A stretch of 64,000 bases of DNA from CAILZL01 sp049840395 (GCA_049840395.1 JASGLD010000005.1:930001-994000), one strand, 5' to 3'. Shown: positions 50,437 to 59,396, counted from the first letter of the stretch. The notes: a model not told the origin generated them from the sequence alone. Made by a program: numbers and translations.

Positions 50437-51456
50437 TTAGTTCTTGGCAATAAACGCCAGTACTGTGCGATTGAAGTCGTCCGGGTTCTCCCAGAAAGAA
50501 GAATGGCCGGTTTCCGGAACGATGTGATATTCGGCCTGCTTCATGCGCGCTACGAACATGCGCAACACCGAAGGGGGGGTGTACAGATCGGCATCGCCGG
50601 TCATCAACAGGGTTGGCACTTTGAAGGCTTCGAGATTGGCCCAGGTCACTGCGTATGGATTGTTGGCTTGAGCACCGCCACCAGGACCGCCTGCGCCGCC
50701 GCCGGGAGCCGGAGGACTGCCCGGGCCACCGGGACCATTTGCGGCTGCACCCTCTGCACCGCCCGCACCCATACCGCCACCTGCGCCCATGCCGCCACCG
50801 GCTGCTGCCGCTGTCGTTGCAGCGCCGGGCCCTGCTGCGCCCGGTTGGCCTTCATTGCCCAATGCCAGCCAGCGCTTCACGCCTTCGGGATTGGCGGCGC
50901 GATAGGAGGGGCCCAGTTCGCGCATGTCCAGCGGCAATTGATTGAACTCTTTCGGGCGAATGCGATTGCCCATCTCGGTGTATTCCTTGTCCTGCACATT
51001 GCCGATGCTGTTGGCGACGGTGATGCTGCGCAGCTTTTCGCGATTGGCTAATGCATATTGCAGCGCTTGGCCGCCACCGGCTGCGGTGCCTACCAAGTGA
51101 AATTTGCCCAGGCCTAGTTTGGCCACCAGGTCGTTGACCAGGTTGTTAGTGTTGCTGCCGCCGGGGCCAGTGGTAGTGCCGCTGCTGACGCCGCGATAGT
51201 CGATGGCAATAAAGCGATAACCCGCAGCCGTGAAGGCCGGGATCTGGTATTCCCACAGCATGCTGTTGCCCGAACCGGCGTGGAAGAAAATAACCGGAAT
51301 GCCCTTGCCGCCGGAATCGCGATAGAACACCTTGCCGCTGGGCAATTGCACGGTGGTATCGGTGACTTTGGCTGCGGCGTTTTGCGCATACGCAGGCAGG
51401 CAGCTCAGGCCAATGCTCAACGTGGCCAACAAGGCGCGAGTCCGGATCAGCTTCAT
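50437..51456 (-). CDS. Exported alpha/beta-hydrolase-fold protein with Ala nucleophile position and Gly/Ala-rich insert
   Basis: The 339-residue protein has a signal peptide (ATLSIGLSCLPAYAQ) and the fold order VIFFHAGSGNSMLWEYQ, IAIDYRGVSSG, LVGTAAGGGQALQYA, TGDADLYTPP and PETGHSSFWENP. The nucleophile elbow GTAAG has Ala125 where a Ser is expected, although Asp290 and His318 are kept. Residues 204-264 are a low-complexity Gly/Ala/Pro insert in the lid region. A cytochrome b561-like gene and a cytochrome c' gene lie upstream on the same strand, possibly in one transcript. Confidence 0.88.
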   Translation of the reverse strand: MKLIRTRALLATLSIGLSCLPAYAQNAAAKVTDTTVQLPSGKVFYRDSGGKGIPVIFFHAGSGNSMLWEYQIPAFTAAGYRFIAIDYRGVSSGTTTGPGGSNTNNLVNDLVAKLGLGKFHLVGTAAGGGQALQYALANREKLRSITVANSIGNVQDKEYTEMGNRIRPKEFNQLPLDMRELGPSYRAANPEGVKRWLALGNEGQPGAAGPGAATTAAAAGGGMGAGGGMGAGGAEGAAANGPGGPGSPPAPGGGAGGPGGGAQANNPYAVTWANLEAFKVPTLLMTGDADLYTPPSVLRMFVARMKQAEYHIVPETGHSSFWENPDDFNRTVLAFIAKN

Positions 51457-51614
51457 GACAATCCCCTATGGTTCTTCAACGCAGGAATTGTCGCATCAAG
51501 CCCGTGTGGGGCTCTACAACATAAATGACAAAAAGCATCAAGGCAGTGCAGTCATGAATCGCATGGCTGCACCGAATTGCGAGCGTCACTAGAAAGAATC
51601 AGACTCGCAGTGAA

Positions 51615-52322
51615 CTAGTCGAAGGAGAGTAGTGCCGGTTCAGGTGCGTGTAGCACGTACCACATCAATACGGCGATGACGATCGCCAGCACCGCAATGG
51701 CCAACCACAAACGCGACGAACGGATTTCTTCTTCCGGTTTAACACTGTCAGCGGGTTTGCGGCCGGTGAACATGGCTTGCACCAGGTTTTCACCCTTGAA
51801 AATGCGATGCGCGATCACTGCGATGATGTGCAGCGCCACAGCGCCCATGATCCAGTAGAACAGCTGTCGATGTAGCGAAGTCAGCTGCAGGCTGAGTTCG
51901 TTGGTGATGTATCCATACAACGGACCGAAGTTAAGAATTTCATCGTTGCCGAACAGGCCGGTGATGCCTTGCACCAGTAATGCTCCCAGCAGCACGATCA
52001 CCATGATCGCGCCCAGCGGATTATGACCGGCGTAGTGAGCTTCCTTGCCGCGCAAGGTAGCGAGGGCATAACGCAGGGTGTGAATCGGTCCGCGTATGAA
52101 ATTCCAGAAACGCGCGTGGTAAGTGCCGACCAGGCCCCACAGAATGCGGAAACTCACCAGCACTACTACCGTGTAGCCGCACCACAGATGGTATTTGAAG
52201 TAGGCGATGCCGGCCTGGTAACTGACATAGGCGCCGATGATGGCCAGCACCAGCAACCAGTGAAAGATACGCACCGGCAAGTCCCAGACTTTGCGACTTT
52301 GTTGTGTTGGTTCGGCTGACAT
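51615..52322 (-). CDS. Cytochrome b561/b(Ni,Fe-hydrogenase)-type membrane cytochrome
   Basis: The 235-residue protein has four or five membrane helices with haem-ligand His candidates: VRIFHWLLVLAI, KYHLWCGYTVV, LTSLHRQLFYW and ALHIIAVIAHR. These are placed as in the prokaryotic cytochrome b561/NiFe-hydrogenase b subunit family (DHBP). It should pass electrons between a quinone or periplasmic donor and a partner such as the cytochrome c' encoded upstream. It is on the same strand as both neighbours, with gaps of about 145-160 bases. Confidence 0.88.
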   Translation of the reverse strand: MSAEPTQQSRKVWDLPVRIFHWLLVLAIIGAYVSYQAGIAYFKYHLWCGYTVVVLVSFRILWGLVGTYHARFWNFIRGPIHTLRYALATLRGKEAHYAGHNPLGAIMVIVLLGALLVQGITGLFGNDEILNFGPLYGYITNELSLQLTSLHRQLFYWIMGAVALHIIAVIAHRIFKGENLVQAMFTGRKPADSVKPEEEIRSSRLWLAIAVLAIVIAVLMWYVLHAPEPALLSFD

Positions 52323-52400
52323 GGTGGTCTCTAAGGAGTTGAAGACGCAAATCTTACCGATGGATCGCCATCGATAAATTCCGAACTCGTATGCTCATAT

Positions 52401-52440
52401 AAAAAAACACCCCGCAAACGCACTGGCGCAGGCGGGGTGT
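52401..52440 (-). terminator. Rho-independent terminator, minus strand
   Basis: On the minus strand ACACCCCGC and GCGGGGTGT pair around a 16-base loop, followed by T7. It lies 26 bases beyond the cytochrome c' stop, which suggests cytochrome c' is at least partly transcribed separately from the b561 gene. Confidence 0.85.
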
Positions 52441-52466
52441 GGGTCCATGATGAGTTTTCGCGAGAC

Positions 52467-53033
52467 TTAGCGTGCGCGGAAATTCTTATGGCAGGTTTGG
52501 CAATCCTGTGCGACTGCGGTAGCAGCTGCCTTGAATTCTGCCGAATTGGTTTTGTCCTTCTTAAGTACAGCAGCCAGTGCGGCAGTGTGATCGACGAAGT
52601 CCTTGCTCAACTTGTCGAACTCGGCGCGCTTGGTCCAGATGTCTTCCAGGGACTTGGTGTTACCGGTCTTGGAAATATCCGGGAAGGCATCGTCCAACAT
52701 CACCGCCAGTTGTGCGAGGCGTTCGGCGCGCTTGGCGGCATCGGCGCCATTGAACTCGGCACGGCCTTGCAGCACGCCGCCGATCGGGCTGAAGTTGCCG
52801 CTGATCACATCGAATAGGGCCTTGCGATAGCTGATGGCTTGTTCGGCAGGTGAAGGCATTTGCATGCCGCCACCAGGTGCGCCGCCAGCGCCCATGCCGG
52901 CACCGGGACCGCCTGCGCCGCCAGGAGCAGCGCCTGCGGGTGGTGCTTGTGCAATGGCTGTGGCAGAAACGATGGCGCTAAGCAGCAATGCGCCGCCAGC
53001 GGCCTGCAGGCCGCGTAACATTTTGGAACTCAT
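52467..53033 (-). CDS. Cytochrome c' with Gly/Pro-rich N-terminal stretch
   Basis: The 188-residue protein has a signal peptide (GGALLLSAIVSATAIAQ), then a Gly/Ala/Pro-rich segment of about 28 residues before the cytochrome c' four-helix domain. It ends with the c-type haem site CQTCHKNF (CxxCH) close to the C-terminus, as in cytochromes c'. It should bind haem covalently in the periplasm and may bind NO or carry electrons. The Gly-rich stretch resembles the insert in the alpha/beta hydrolase at 50437. The ATG at 53033 fits the signal peptide start. Confidence 0.9.
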   Translation of the reverse strand: MSSKMLRGLQAAGGALLLSAIVSATAIAQAPPAGAAPGGAGGPGAGMGAGGAPGGGMQMPSPAEQAISYRKALFDVISGNFSPIGGVLQGRAEFNGADAAKRAERLAQLAVMLDDAFPDISKTGNTKSLEDIWTKRAEFDKLSKDFVDHTAALAAVLKKDKTNSAEFKAAATAVAQDCQTCHKNFRAR

Positions 53034-53115
53034 GAACCCTCCGAAAATAAGGCCGACTTTGTCATTCGGCATTTCGATTTGAATTGTGCTGTACCCCGAA
53101 TACAGCGCTTCGAAT

Positions 53116-54927
53116 CTAGCCGATTGCCGTTGCACTTGTCATGTCAAGTTGTGTATCGGTGTTGAATTGCAGTGCTGCCAGACGTTCGTACAAGGGACAG
53201 GTGGTCAGCAGCTCGGCATGCGAGCCGATGGCGATCAAGTGGCCGTGGTCCAGTACTGCAATGCGGTCGGCCTTTAGTACCGTTGCCAGGCGATGTGCGA
53301 TGACCAAAGTGGTGCGTCGCTCCATGAGTTTTTCCAAGGCGTTCTGTACCAGGCGTTCGCTCTCGGCATCCAGCGCGCTGGTGGCTTCGTCCAATAACAG
53401 AATGGGCGGGTCACGCAGAATGGCGCGTGCGATGGCGATGCGTTGGCGTTGTCCGCCGGACAGGCGCGTGCCGCGTTCGCCCAAGTAGGTGTCATAGCCC
53501 TGTGGTAGTTGCGTGATGAAATCATGGGCGGCGGCAGCGCGCGCCGCTTGTTCGATTTCCGCATCGCTGGCATCGGGGCGACCGTAGCGGATGTTTTCGC
53601 GGGCAGTGGCGCCGAATAACACCGTGTCCTGCGGCACCAGGGCAATACGGGCGCGTACATCGGCTGGATCCGCTTGACCTAAATCCACGCCATCGATCAA
53701 TACCCGGCCTTGTTGCGGATCGTAAAAACGCAGCAGTAATTGCATAACGGTGCTCTTGCCGGCGCCGGATGGGCCGACCAAGGCAACGGTTTCGCCGGGT
53801 TGAACCTGTAAATTGAAATCGCGTAACGCGGCCTGTTCCGGTCGCGACGGATAGTGAAATGCAGTGTGTTCGAAGGCGATTTGACCACGACCCATTGCAG
53901 GTAACGGAGTGGGGTGCGCGGGAGCGCGAATCTGCGGTTCGGCGTGATGCAGCTCCATCAGTCGTTCCATCGCACCCGCAGCGCGTTGCACATCGCCCCA
54001 TACCTCGCTGAGCATGGCGGCAGACCCGGCCATGTATACCGAGTACATCAAAAACTGGCTGAGTTCACCGAAGCTCATGCTGCCTGCCAGGACTTTGTGC
54101 GCGCCCATCCACAGCACCAGCGTCACTGCGGCGAACACCAGAATGGTGCCTTGCGCAGTGAGAAACGAACGGGCGCGAATGCGACGTAGTGCAGTGATGA
54201 AAGAGTCTTGTACGGCCTGGTCGTAACGACTGCTGTGCAGGGGTTCCAATTGAAAGGCCTGCACGGTTTGCATGGCGTTCAAAGTTTCGTCGGCCATGGC
54301 GCTGGTGTCGGCAATGCGATCCTGCGAAGCTCGCGACAGTGCGCGCACCTTGCGACCCATCAACAGCATGGGCGCAATGATCAACGGTAGTAGCAATAGG
54401 AACACCATGGTCAGTGACGGGCTGGTGATGATCAATAAAGCCAGCGAGCCAATGAGTGTCACTAGCGAACGCAGGGCCATCGACACACTGGAGCCCACTA
54501 GCGATTGCACTAATGTGGTGTCGGTGGTTAGCCGTGATAGCACTTCCCCGGTACGCGTCACTTCAAAGAAGGTGGGGTCCATGCGAATAACGCGTGCGTA
54601 GACACTGCTGCGCATATCAGCGACCACGCGTTCGCCCAGACGCGAGACCATGTAGAAGCGCATGGCTGCGAACGCGCCGAATATCACTGCCGCTAACAAG
54701 AACAATACGAAATAAAAATTGATCGTAGCGGCATCACGTACCGCCATGCCGTCATCAATGAGATGTTTGAAGGCCACCGGCAGCGCCAGTTGTGCGCCGG
54801 CGGCAATCAGCAGAAACAAACCAGCCCAGATCAACGTGCCCGAGTACGGCTTGACGAAGGGCCAGATGCTGCGCAGTGGCTTGAGCGATTTGGCCTTGGG
54901 GCGATCTGGATGCAGCGGTGGGGGCAT
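53116..54927 (-). CDS. ABC exporter, MsbA-like lipid transporter type
   Basis: The 603-residue protein combines an N-terminal six-helix exporter domain (FRLGERVVADMR region and GEVLSRLTTDTT) with an ATPase domain: Walker A GPSGAGKST, signature LSGGQRQRIAIARA and Walker B ILLLDEATSALD. Length and motif order match type I exporters such as MsbA. It likely exports a lipid or drug as a homodimer. The gene begins 181 bases after the small membrane protein gene, with only a short repeat between. Confidence 0.93.
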   Translation of the reverse strand: MPPPLHPDRPKAKSLKPLRSIWPFVKPYSGTLIWAGLFLLIAAGAQLALPVAFKHLIDDGMAVRDAATINFYFVLFLLAAVIFGAFAAMRFYMVSRLGERVVADMRSSVYARVIRMDPTFFEVTRTGEVLSRLTTDTTLVQSLVGSSVSMALRSLVTLIGSLALLIITSPSLTMVFLLLLPLIIAPMLLMGRKVRALSRASQDRIADTSAMADETLNAMQTVQAFQLEPLHSSRYDQAVQDSFITALRRIRARSFLTAQGTILVFAAVTLVLWMGAHKVLAGSMSFGELSQFLMYSVYMAGSAAMLSEVWGDVQRAAGAMERLMELHHAEPQIRAPAHPTPLPAMGRGQIAFEHTAFHYPSRPEQAALRDFNLQVQPGETVALVGPSGAGKSTVMQLLLRFYDPQQGRVLIDGVDLGQADPADVRARIALVPQDTVLFGATARENIRYGRPDASDAEIEQAARAAAAHDFITQLPQGYDTYLGERGTRLSGGQRQRIAIARAILRDPPILLLDEATSALDAESERLVQNALEKLMERRTTLVIAHRLATVLKADRIAVLDHGHLIAIGSHAELLTTCPLYERLAALQFNTDTQLDMTSATAIG

Positions 54928-54930
54928 GGC

Positions 54931-54965
54931 GATTAATGGACAATTGATAATTGACAGTTGATAAC
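54931..54965. repeat. AT-rich tandem-like repeat
   Basis: GATTAATGGACAATTGATAA followed by TTGACAGTTGATAAC holds two near-copies of a (GA)CAATTGATAA unit. It lies directly before the exporter gene, and the rest of 54928-55108 shows nothing else. Confidence 0.4.
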
Positions 54966-55108
54966 GTGAGGCTTTGCGCCGTGCGGTTCACGTTGGTAGT
55001 GCATCTCTGCACATGGAGATGTTTTGAGCACTGGCGGCATGGATAGTAGCTCCCATCGTCGCAGTCTTCCTTGTGCTTTTTGTTCCGGTGGTAGTCGTGC
55101 GCTACAGG

Positions 55109-55438
55109 TTACTCGCCACGACCCCATGGACCGCAACGACCGCGTAGGCCGGAGCGCAATTTTTCGCGTTCTTCGGGCGTCATCTTCTCCCAACGTTCGT
55201 GCATGCGTTGCCGCCAGCGCATGCTGCGACCGAAGCCGCCGGGACCGCGCAGGCCACCGAATAAAATACGACTCAGCACTAACAGTCCCAGCGCTTGAAT
55301 GAAGCTGATGCTGGGTAGGCCGAACAAACCGGGCAGGAGACCGTTCCACAGACTCATCACTACCCAGCTCACGCCGGCGATGACTACGGCCACAATGACT
55401 ACGCACTTCAAAGCACGCAACCACCAGAAATATTTCAT
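55109..55438 (-). CDS. Small membrane protein, possible ECF sigma partner
   Basis: The 109-residue protein has two hydrophobic helices (ALKCVVIVAVVIAGVSWVVM and ISFIQALGLLVLSRILFGG) and a basic, Arg/Gly-rich C-terminal tail with ERWEKMTPEEREKL. Its ATG overlaps the ECF sigma gene's stop by 4 bases, so they are translationally coupled. It could be a small anti-sigma or membrane partner, but this is an inference. Confidence 0.7.
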   Translation of the reverse strand: MKYFWWLRALKCVVIVAVVIAGVSWVVMSLWNGLLPGLFGLPSISFIQALGLLVLSRILFGGLRGPGGFGRSMRWRQRMHERWEKMTPEEREKLRSGLRGRCGPWGRGE

Positions 55439-56025
55439 ACCGAAGTTCCTCCGAATTCTTGATAGATATCTTGCAGGCGGGCGCGCAAGGCGGTTACCGC
55501 TGCATGTTTGCGTGACAACAAGGTGTTGACGCTGACGCCCAGTTCAACGGACAGCTCCTTGAAGCTGCGGCCGTCGAATTCATGGGCTATGAAAGTCTCG
55601 CGTTGCAGTGCCGGCAGATCGGCAATGGCGCTTTCGATCTGTTCCATCATGACTCGCCGGGCAAATAGCGCATCCGGACCGGCATCGCTGGCTGGCAGTA
55701 GTTCGTCCCAGTTCAAGGTCTCGCCATCGGCATCGACAAATGACGATTCCGGCAAGGCCTCATGCTTCTTCCTGCGGAAGCGGTCGATGATGCGGTTGCG
55801 CGCCACCCGCATCATCCATGCGCCCACTTGTTCGATGGGCTGCATCAACCGGTAGGCGTCTACCAATTCGTAAAATACATCCTGCAGGATGTCTTCTGCT
55901 TCGCCGCGATCCACCACGTGCCGACGAATGAAACGCCGCAGGCGCGCCTGTTCCTTGCTCACGGCATGGATAATGCCCTGATCCTGTCCGGCGTTCATTG
56001 CGGGGTTGTCTGCCATCGTCACCAT
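55435..56025 (-). CDS. ECF family RNA polymerase sigma factor
   Basis: The 196-residue protein has sigma-2 (AEDILQDVFYELVDAYRLM, GAWMMRVARNRIIDRFRRKK) and sigma-4 (LPALQRETFIAHEFDGRSFK, ELSVELGVSVNTLLSRKHAA) regions. It should steer RNA polymerase to a stress-type regulon. Two in-frame ATGs (56025 and 56016) are possible starts. Its partner is likely the overlapping membrane protein gene at 55109. Confidence 0.92.
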   Translation of the reverse strand: MVTMADNPAMNAGQDQGIIHAVSKEQARLRRFIRRHVVDRGEAEDILQDVFYELVDAYRLMQPIEQVGAWMMRVARNRIIDRFRRKKHEALPESSFVDADGETLNWDELLPASDAGPDALFARRVMMEQIESAIADLPALQRETFIAHEFDGRSFKELSVELGVSVNTLLSRKHAAVTALRARLQDIYQEFGGTSV

Positions 56026-56201
56026 AGTGGGGTAGACGCATGGAATTTGGAAATATTGTTGGGCTTAGACTTTATAAGTCTGCCGGGCCTCTCTGTAGGA
56101 CAAATAACGACTACTGCTTAGGAGGTTTCGAGCTGAATTAACGCCGGCGGCTGCGGTAGCGTGAGGTTGCTGCCAGGGGAAGAGCCCGTGAGAAATTGAT
56201 C

Positions 56202-56807
56202 ATGCCCAAGCCGCATACCCAAGTTTGTTGCCTGATGGCTGTGGCCATAATGCTTGCCGGTTGTATGCATTCTGCAACCAAGAGTAATGCGGACTTGAGC
56301 AAGCAGCGGCTGATGCTGAGCGAAGGGTACAGCATGCTTTATAAGGATGCGGCCAATCTCGATATGGCCGAGCTGATTCTTTATGTGAAGGCCGAATCGG
56401 ACCAAATGCACAAATTGGTTACCGAGGTCAGTGATTTTGGCGGTGATTTGAAGAAGGACTTGGAGCGCATTGCCAAGGATTATCCGGGCGTGCGCATTGA
56501 TCTGGATCCGCTGCCCGAAATCGAAAAACTCAAGCGTTCGGCCATCAGCAAGGATCGCGCCCGCTACTTCGCGCCCGTGGTGGGGCGAGGTGGCCGTGAG
56601 TATGAGAGGACGGTATTGATTGGCTATGCCAATGGGCTCAATCACGAACGGCATCTGTGCCAGGTGATGGCCGAGCGCGAGCCCGATATGGGCTTAAAGA
56701 AGTTCCTACTGGATACCGAGAAGGGCTATGACGCGCTGTATGACCGCACCATGAAGTTGTTGGAAAAAGAATACTTCAAAGACCCGAACGGTAAGAGCCG
56801 GGATTAA
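56202..56807 (+). CDS. Lipoprotein with helical domain
   Basis: The 201-residue protein has the lipobox IMLAGC after a short signal peptide, so it should be lipid-anchored. The mature part is mostly helical (MAELILYVKAESDQMHKLV, GGDLKKDLERIAKDYPGVRI), with a late GLNHERHLCQVMAEREPD segment. No family is recognised. I chose the ATG at 56202; a TTG at 56196 is also in frame. It is divergent from the ECF sigma gene and 121 bases before lpxC, so it may share a regulon with either. Confidence 0.75.
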   Translation: MPKPHTQVCCLMAVAIMLAGCMHSATKSNADLSKQRLMLSEGYSMLYKDAANLDMAELILYVKAESDQMHKLVTEVSDFGGDLKKDLERIAKDYPGVRIDLDPLPEIEKLKRSAISKDRARYFAPVVGRGGREYERTVLIGYANGLNHERHLCQVMAEREPDMGLKKFLLDTEKGYDALYDRTMKLLEKEYFKDPNGKSRD

Positions 56808-56928
56808 TGCTTGTGGCTTGAACGGTGGCTTGAATTGGAGCAATGAGGTTGTATTTGTCGCTACTCAATGTCGGCGTATGCATAAGACATTGCTCATGTT
56901 TTGCCGCTTATGTTACGGTTTCACGGTA

Positions 56929-57840
56929 ATGCTCAAACAGCGAACCTTGAAAAACTCCATCAGCGCCCGTGGCGTCGGTCTGCACTCCGGGAAGAAAGTG
57001 CTGATGATGTTGCGCCCTGCTGCGCCCAATACCGGCATCGTATTCCGTCGTACTGATCTCGATCAGCCTGCCGATGTGCCGGCGCGCGCCGAATTGGTGG
57101 GCGAAACTTCCTTCGGCACCAGCATCGTCAATGGCGCTGCCAAGGTGTCCACAGTGGAGCATTTGTTGTCCGCGATTGCCGGACTGGGCATCGACAATGC
57201 CTATGTGGACTTGTCTGCCGCCGAAGTGCCCATCATGGATGGCAGCGCTGCGCCCTTCGTGTTCCTGCTGCAGGCTGCGGGTATTGAGGAGCAGTCGGCG
57301 CCCAAGAAGTTCGTTCGCGTGCTCAAGAGTGTGCGCGTCACCGAGGGCGACAAGTGGGCTGAGTTCAAACCCTTCGATGGTTTCAAGCTCAATATTGAAA
57401 TCGAATTCGATCATCCGGTTTTCAAGAAGCGCGGCCAGCATGGTGTTATGGAGTTTTCCACTACGGCGTTCTTGAAAGAAATCAGCCGTGCTCGCACCTT
57501 CGGTTTTGTTAAGGACCTGGAATTTCTACGCTCGCGCAATCTGGCACTGGGCGGCACGCTGGAGAATGCCATCGTGCTCGATGATTACCGTATCCTCAAT
57601 GAAGACGGTCTGCGTTACGAAGACGAATTCGTGAAACACAAGATCCTCGATGCCATCGGTGATCTGTACTTGATCGGTGGCCCGGTGTTGGGTGAATTCA
57701 CCGGTTTCAAATCCGGACATGGCCTGAATAACAAGCTATTGCGGGCCTTGCTGGCCGATGCCGAGGCCACTGAGGTGGTCAGTTTTGGTGAGGCGCAGGC
57801 GGCGCCGATCTCTTTTGCACCATTGGCAGCGACGGCTTGA
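56929..57840 (+). CDS. lpxC: UDP-3-O-acyl-N-acetylglucosamine deacetylase
   Basis: The 303-residue protein has the LpxC signature: TLKNSISARGVGLHSGKKV, STVEHLLSAIAGLGIDNAYV, and KHKILDAIGDLYL. The zinc ligands His, His and Asp are in the expected motifs. It catalyses the committed step of lipid A synthesis in the cytoplasm. I chose the ATG at 56929, where the family start MLKQRTLKNS lies; the frame continues upstream to 56818 without similarity. The following genes (DciA-like, M23 peptidase, secA) form a conserved neighbourhood. Confidence 0.96.
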   Translation: MLKQRTLKNSISARGVGLHSGKKVLMMLRPAAPNTGIVFRRTDLDQPADVPARAELVGETSFGTSIVNGAAKVSTVEHLLSAIAGLGIDNAYVDLSAAEVPIMDGSAAPFVFLLQAAGIEEQSAPKKFVRVLKSVRVTEGDKWAEFKPFDGFKLNIEIEFDHPVFKKRGQHGVMEFSTTAFLKEISRARTFGFVKDLEFLRSRNLALGGTLENAIVLDDYRILNEDGLRYEDEFVKHKILDAIGDLYLIGGPVLGEFTGFKSGHGLNNKLLRALLADAEATEVVSFGEAQAAPISFAPLAATA

Positions 57841-57888
57841 TTTAGAAGATCTGATTCAGAAGAAGTGAGCCGCTGTTCGGATGGCTGT

Positions 57889-58194
57889 TTATAAAGCTTC
57901 GCCGCCATGGCCCACGCGCACTTTCAAGTGAATGAAGGTCTTCTCGCCCAAGGCACTTAATTGCTGTCGCAATTCGTCCTGCGCAAAGCGTATCTGTGCG
58001 GTCCATGCCGCCGAATCTGTGGTGATGACCAAGTTGTCGTCGTGATAAGCCGCAGCCAGTACATGCTGACCCTCTACACCTTGCAAAATCTTGCGCACCT
58101 TGCTGGTCAGTGTCATCACCGCATTGGCGCGCTGTTCCAAGTGAGTCAGCAAGCCGCCGGCATCGGCTGAAAAGGATTTAAGGGAGTTACTCAT
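57889..58194 (-). CDS. DUF721/DciA-like protein
   Basis: The 101-residue protein matches the DUF721 pattern, with a helical N-terminus and the core VITTDSAAWTAQIRFAQDEL. DciA proteins of this family help load the replicative helicase DnaB in bacteria lacking DnaC; this one may do so. It is convergent with lpxC and divergent from the M23 peptidase gene, a neighbourhood common for DciA. It is shorter than many DciA proteins but complete. Confidence 0.75.
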   Translation of the reverse strand: MSNSLKSFSADAGGLLTHLEQRANAVMTLTSKVRKILQGVEGQHVLAAAYHDDNLVITTDSAAWTAQIRFAQDELRQQLSALGEKTFIHLKVRVGHGGEAL

Positions 58195-58317
58195 GCGTTA
58201 TGCAAAAAGATATCGTGGGTCAAAGGTGCGTATGCGGACTGGTTCATAGCTTGCGTCGCATTATGGCGTCCAGGCTTGCTTGTTGCCGCGCGCATTTGCA
58301 TAGTGACGTCACTTCTC

Positions 58318-58406
58318 ATGTAAGGGCAAATCCGTCGAAAGGCGGAGACGCAAAGCCACCGGTCTAAGGGCCGTCGCACGACGGTTACGATAGCGGGGTT
58401 GCCGGA
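58318..58406 (+). promoter_or_regulatory. Cyclic di-GMP-I riboswitch (GEMM-I)
   Basis: The segment holds GGGCAAATCCGTCGAAAGGC, the invariant GACGCAAAGCC, an ACCGGTCTAAGG stretch, a second hairpin GCCGTCGCACGACGG, and the closing TAGCGGGGTTGCCGG. These are the GEMM-I landmarks: the P1a GGCAA/TTGCC pairing, the GAAA tetraloop hairpin and the CAAAGCC junction. It lies 85 bases upstream of the M23 peptidase ATG. Binding of c-di-GMP should change access to the downstream ribosome site. Confidence 0.9.
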
Positions 58407-58470
58407 GTCAGTGTCTGCCACTGTCGCTGTCAATTTGCCTATCGAATACCCGCGCCGGCTCGCAATGCGC

Positions 58471-58490
58471 CTCCATCTTGCTGGAGTCGC
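58471..58490 (+). promoter_or_regulatory. Ribosome-site hairpin in the riboswitch expression platform
   Basis: CTCCA (58471-58475) pairs with TGGAG (58482-58486), which contains the Shine-Dalgarno GGAG just before the ATG at 58491. This hairpin would hide the ribosome site, so the riboswitch probably acts on translation. Whether ligand turns the gene on or off cannot be read from this. Confidence 0.65.
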
Positions 58491-59396
58491 ATGAATATCG
58501 TCATTTTTTCCAAACGCTGGGCACGTGCCCGTCACTTTGAACTGGGGCACCCGCTTGCTGTGGGTGTCGGTGTGGTTGCGGCCGCACTGTTGTTCGGCGG
58601 CGCCTTCCTCGCCGGCATTCGTTGGGGCGCGCAGTCGCAGCCAGTTGCATACAGCGTGGCCGCTGCCAGCACTACGGCGTCCGCCTCGAATCCAGCCAAT
58701 GTCCAATTGGGTGAACAACTTGAAGATCTGGCAGCACGAGTAGGCCAGGTGAATGCGCAGATGCTGCGTCTCAATGCCTTGGGCAAGCGTCTGACTGAAA
58801 TGGCGCACCTGGATAAGGGCGAATTCAATTTCGATGCCCCACCTGCTCAGGGCGGTCCCGAGGAAGTTGATGAGCCGGCCGAATTGGCCGACGGCCTGGA
58901 CGGCATCCTGGCCAAGCTGGAAGACCAGTTGATTGACCGCGAGCGGCAGTTGGTCATTTTGGAGACCTTCATTTCCGCGCGCCAATTAACGCAATTGACC
59001 GTTCCGGATGGCAGCCCGGTACCCGGTGCCTGGATTTCCTCCACTTTTGGCCGTCGTACCGATCCTTTTACCGGCAAGATGGCCTATCACAGCGGCATCG
59101 ACTTTGCCGCTCCCGCAGGCGCTCAGGCCCGCGCTGTGGCGCCGGGGGTGGTGACTTGGGCTGGCAACCGCTCCGGTTATGGCCAGCTGGTGGAAATCAA
59201 TCATGGCAATGGTTACGTCACTCGCTATGCCCACAATTCCAGTCTTTTGGTCAAGGTGGGCGATAAAGTGAGCAAGGGGCAGGGTGTGTCGCGAGTCGGC
59301 TCTACAGGTCGTTCCACCGGTCCACACCTGCACTTCGAGGTGCTGCGCAATGGCCAGGCCATCGAATCCAGCCAAGTTTGTCGGCTAGTAAACTGA
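58491..59396 (+). CDS. M23 family metallopeptidase (LytM-type), membrane-anchored
   Basis: The 301-residue protein has an N-terminal membrane anchor (AVGVGVVAAALLFGGAFLAG), a charged coiled-coil region (QLEDLAARVGQVNAQMLRL) and the LytM domain: STFGRRTDPFTGKMAYHSGI with the first zinc His-Asp pair, and GSTGRSTGPHLHFEVLRNG with the HxH ligands. All zinc ligands are present, so it should be an active peptidoglycan endopeptidase in the periplasm. A GEMM-I riboswitch precedes it, so its level should track cyclic di-GMP. Confidence 0.92.
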   Translation: MNIVIFSKRWARARHFELGHPLAVGVGVVAAALLFGGAFLAGIRWGAQSQPVAYSVAAASTTASASNPANVQLGEQLEDLAARVGQVNAQMLRLNALGKRLTEMAHLDKGEFNFDAPPAQGGPEEVDEPAELADGLDGILAKLEDQLIDRERQLVILETFISARQLTQLTVPDGSPVPGAWISSTFGRRTDPFTGKMAYHSGIDFAAPAGAQARAVAPGVVTWAGNRSGYGQLVEINHGNGYVTRYAHNSSLLVKVGDKVSKGQGVSRVGSTGRSTGPHLHFEVLRNGQAIESSQVCRLVN

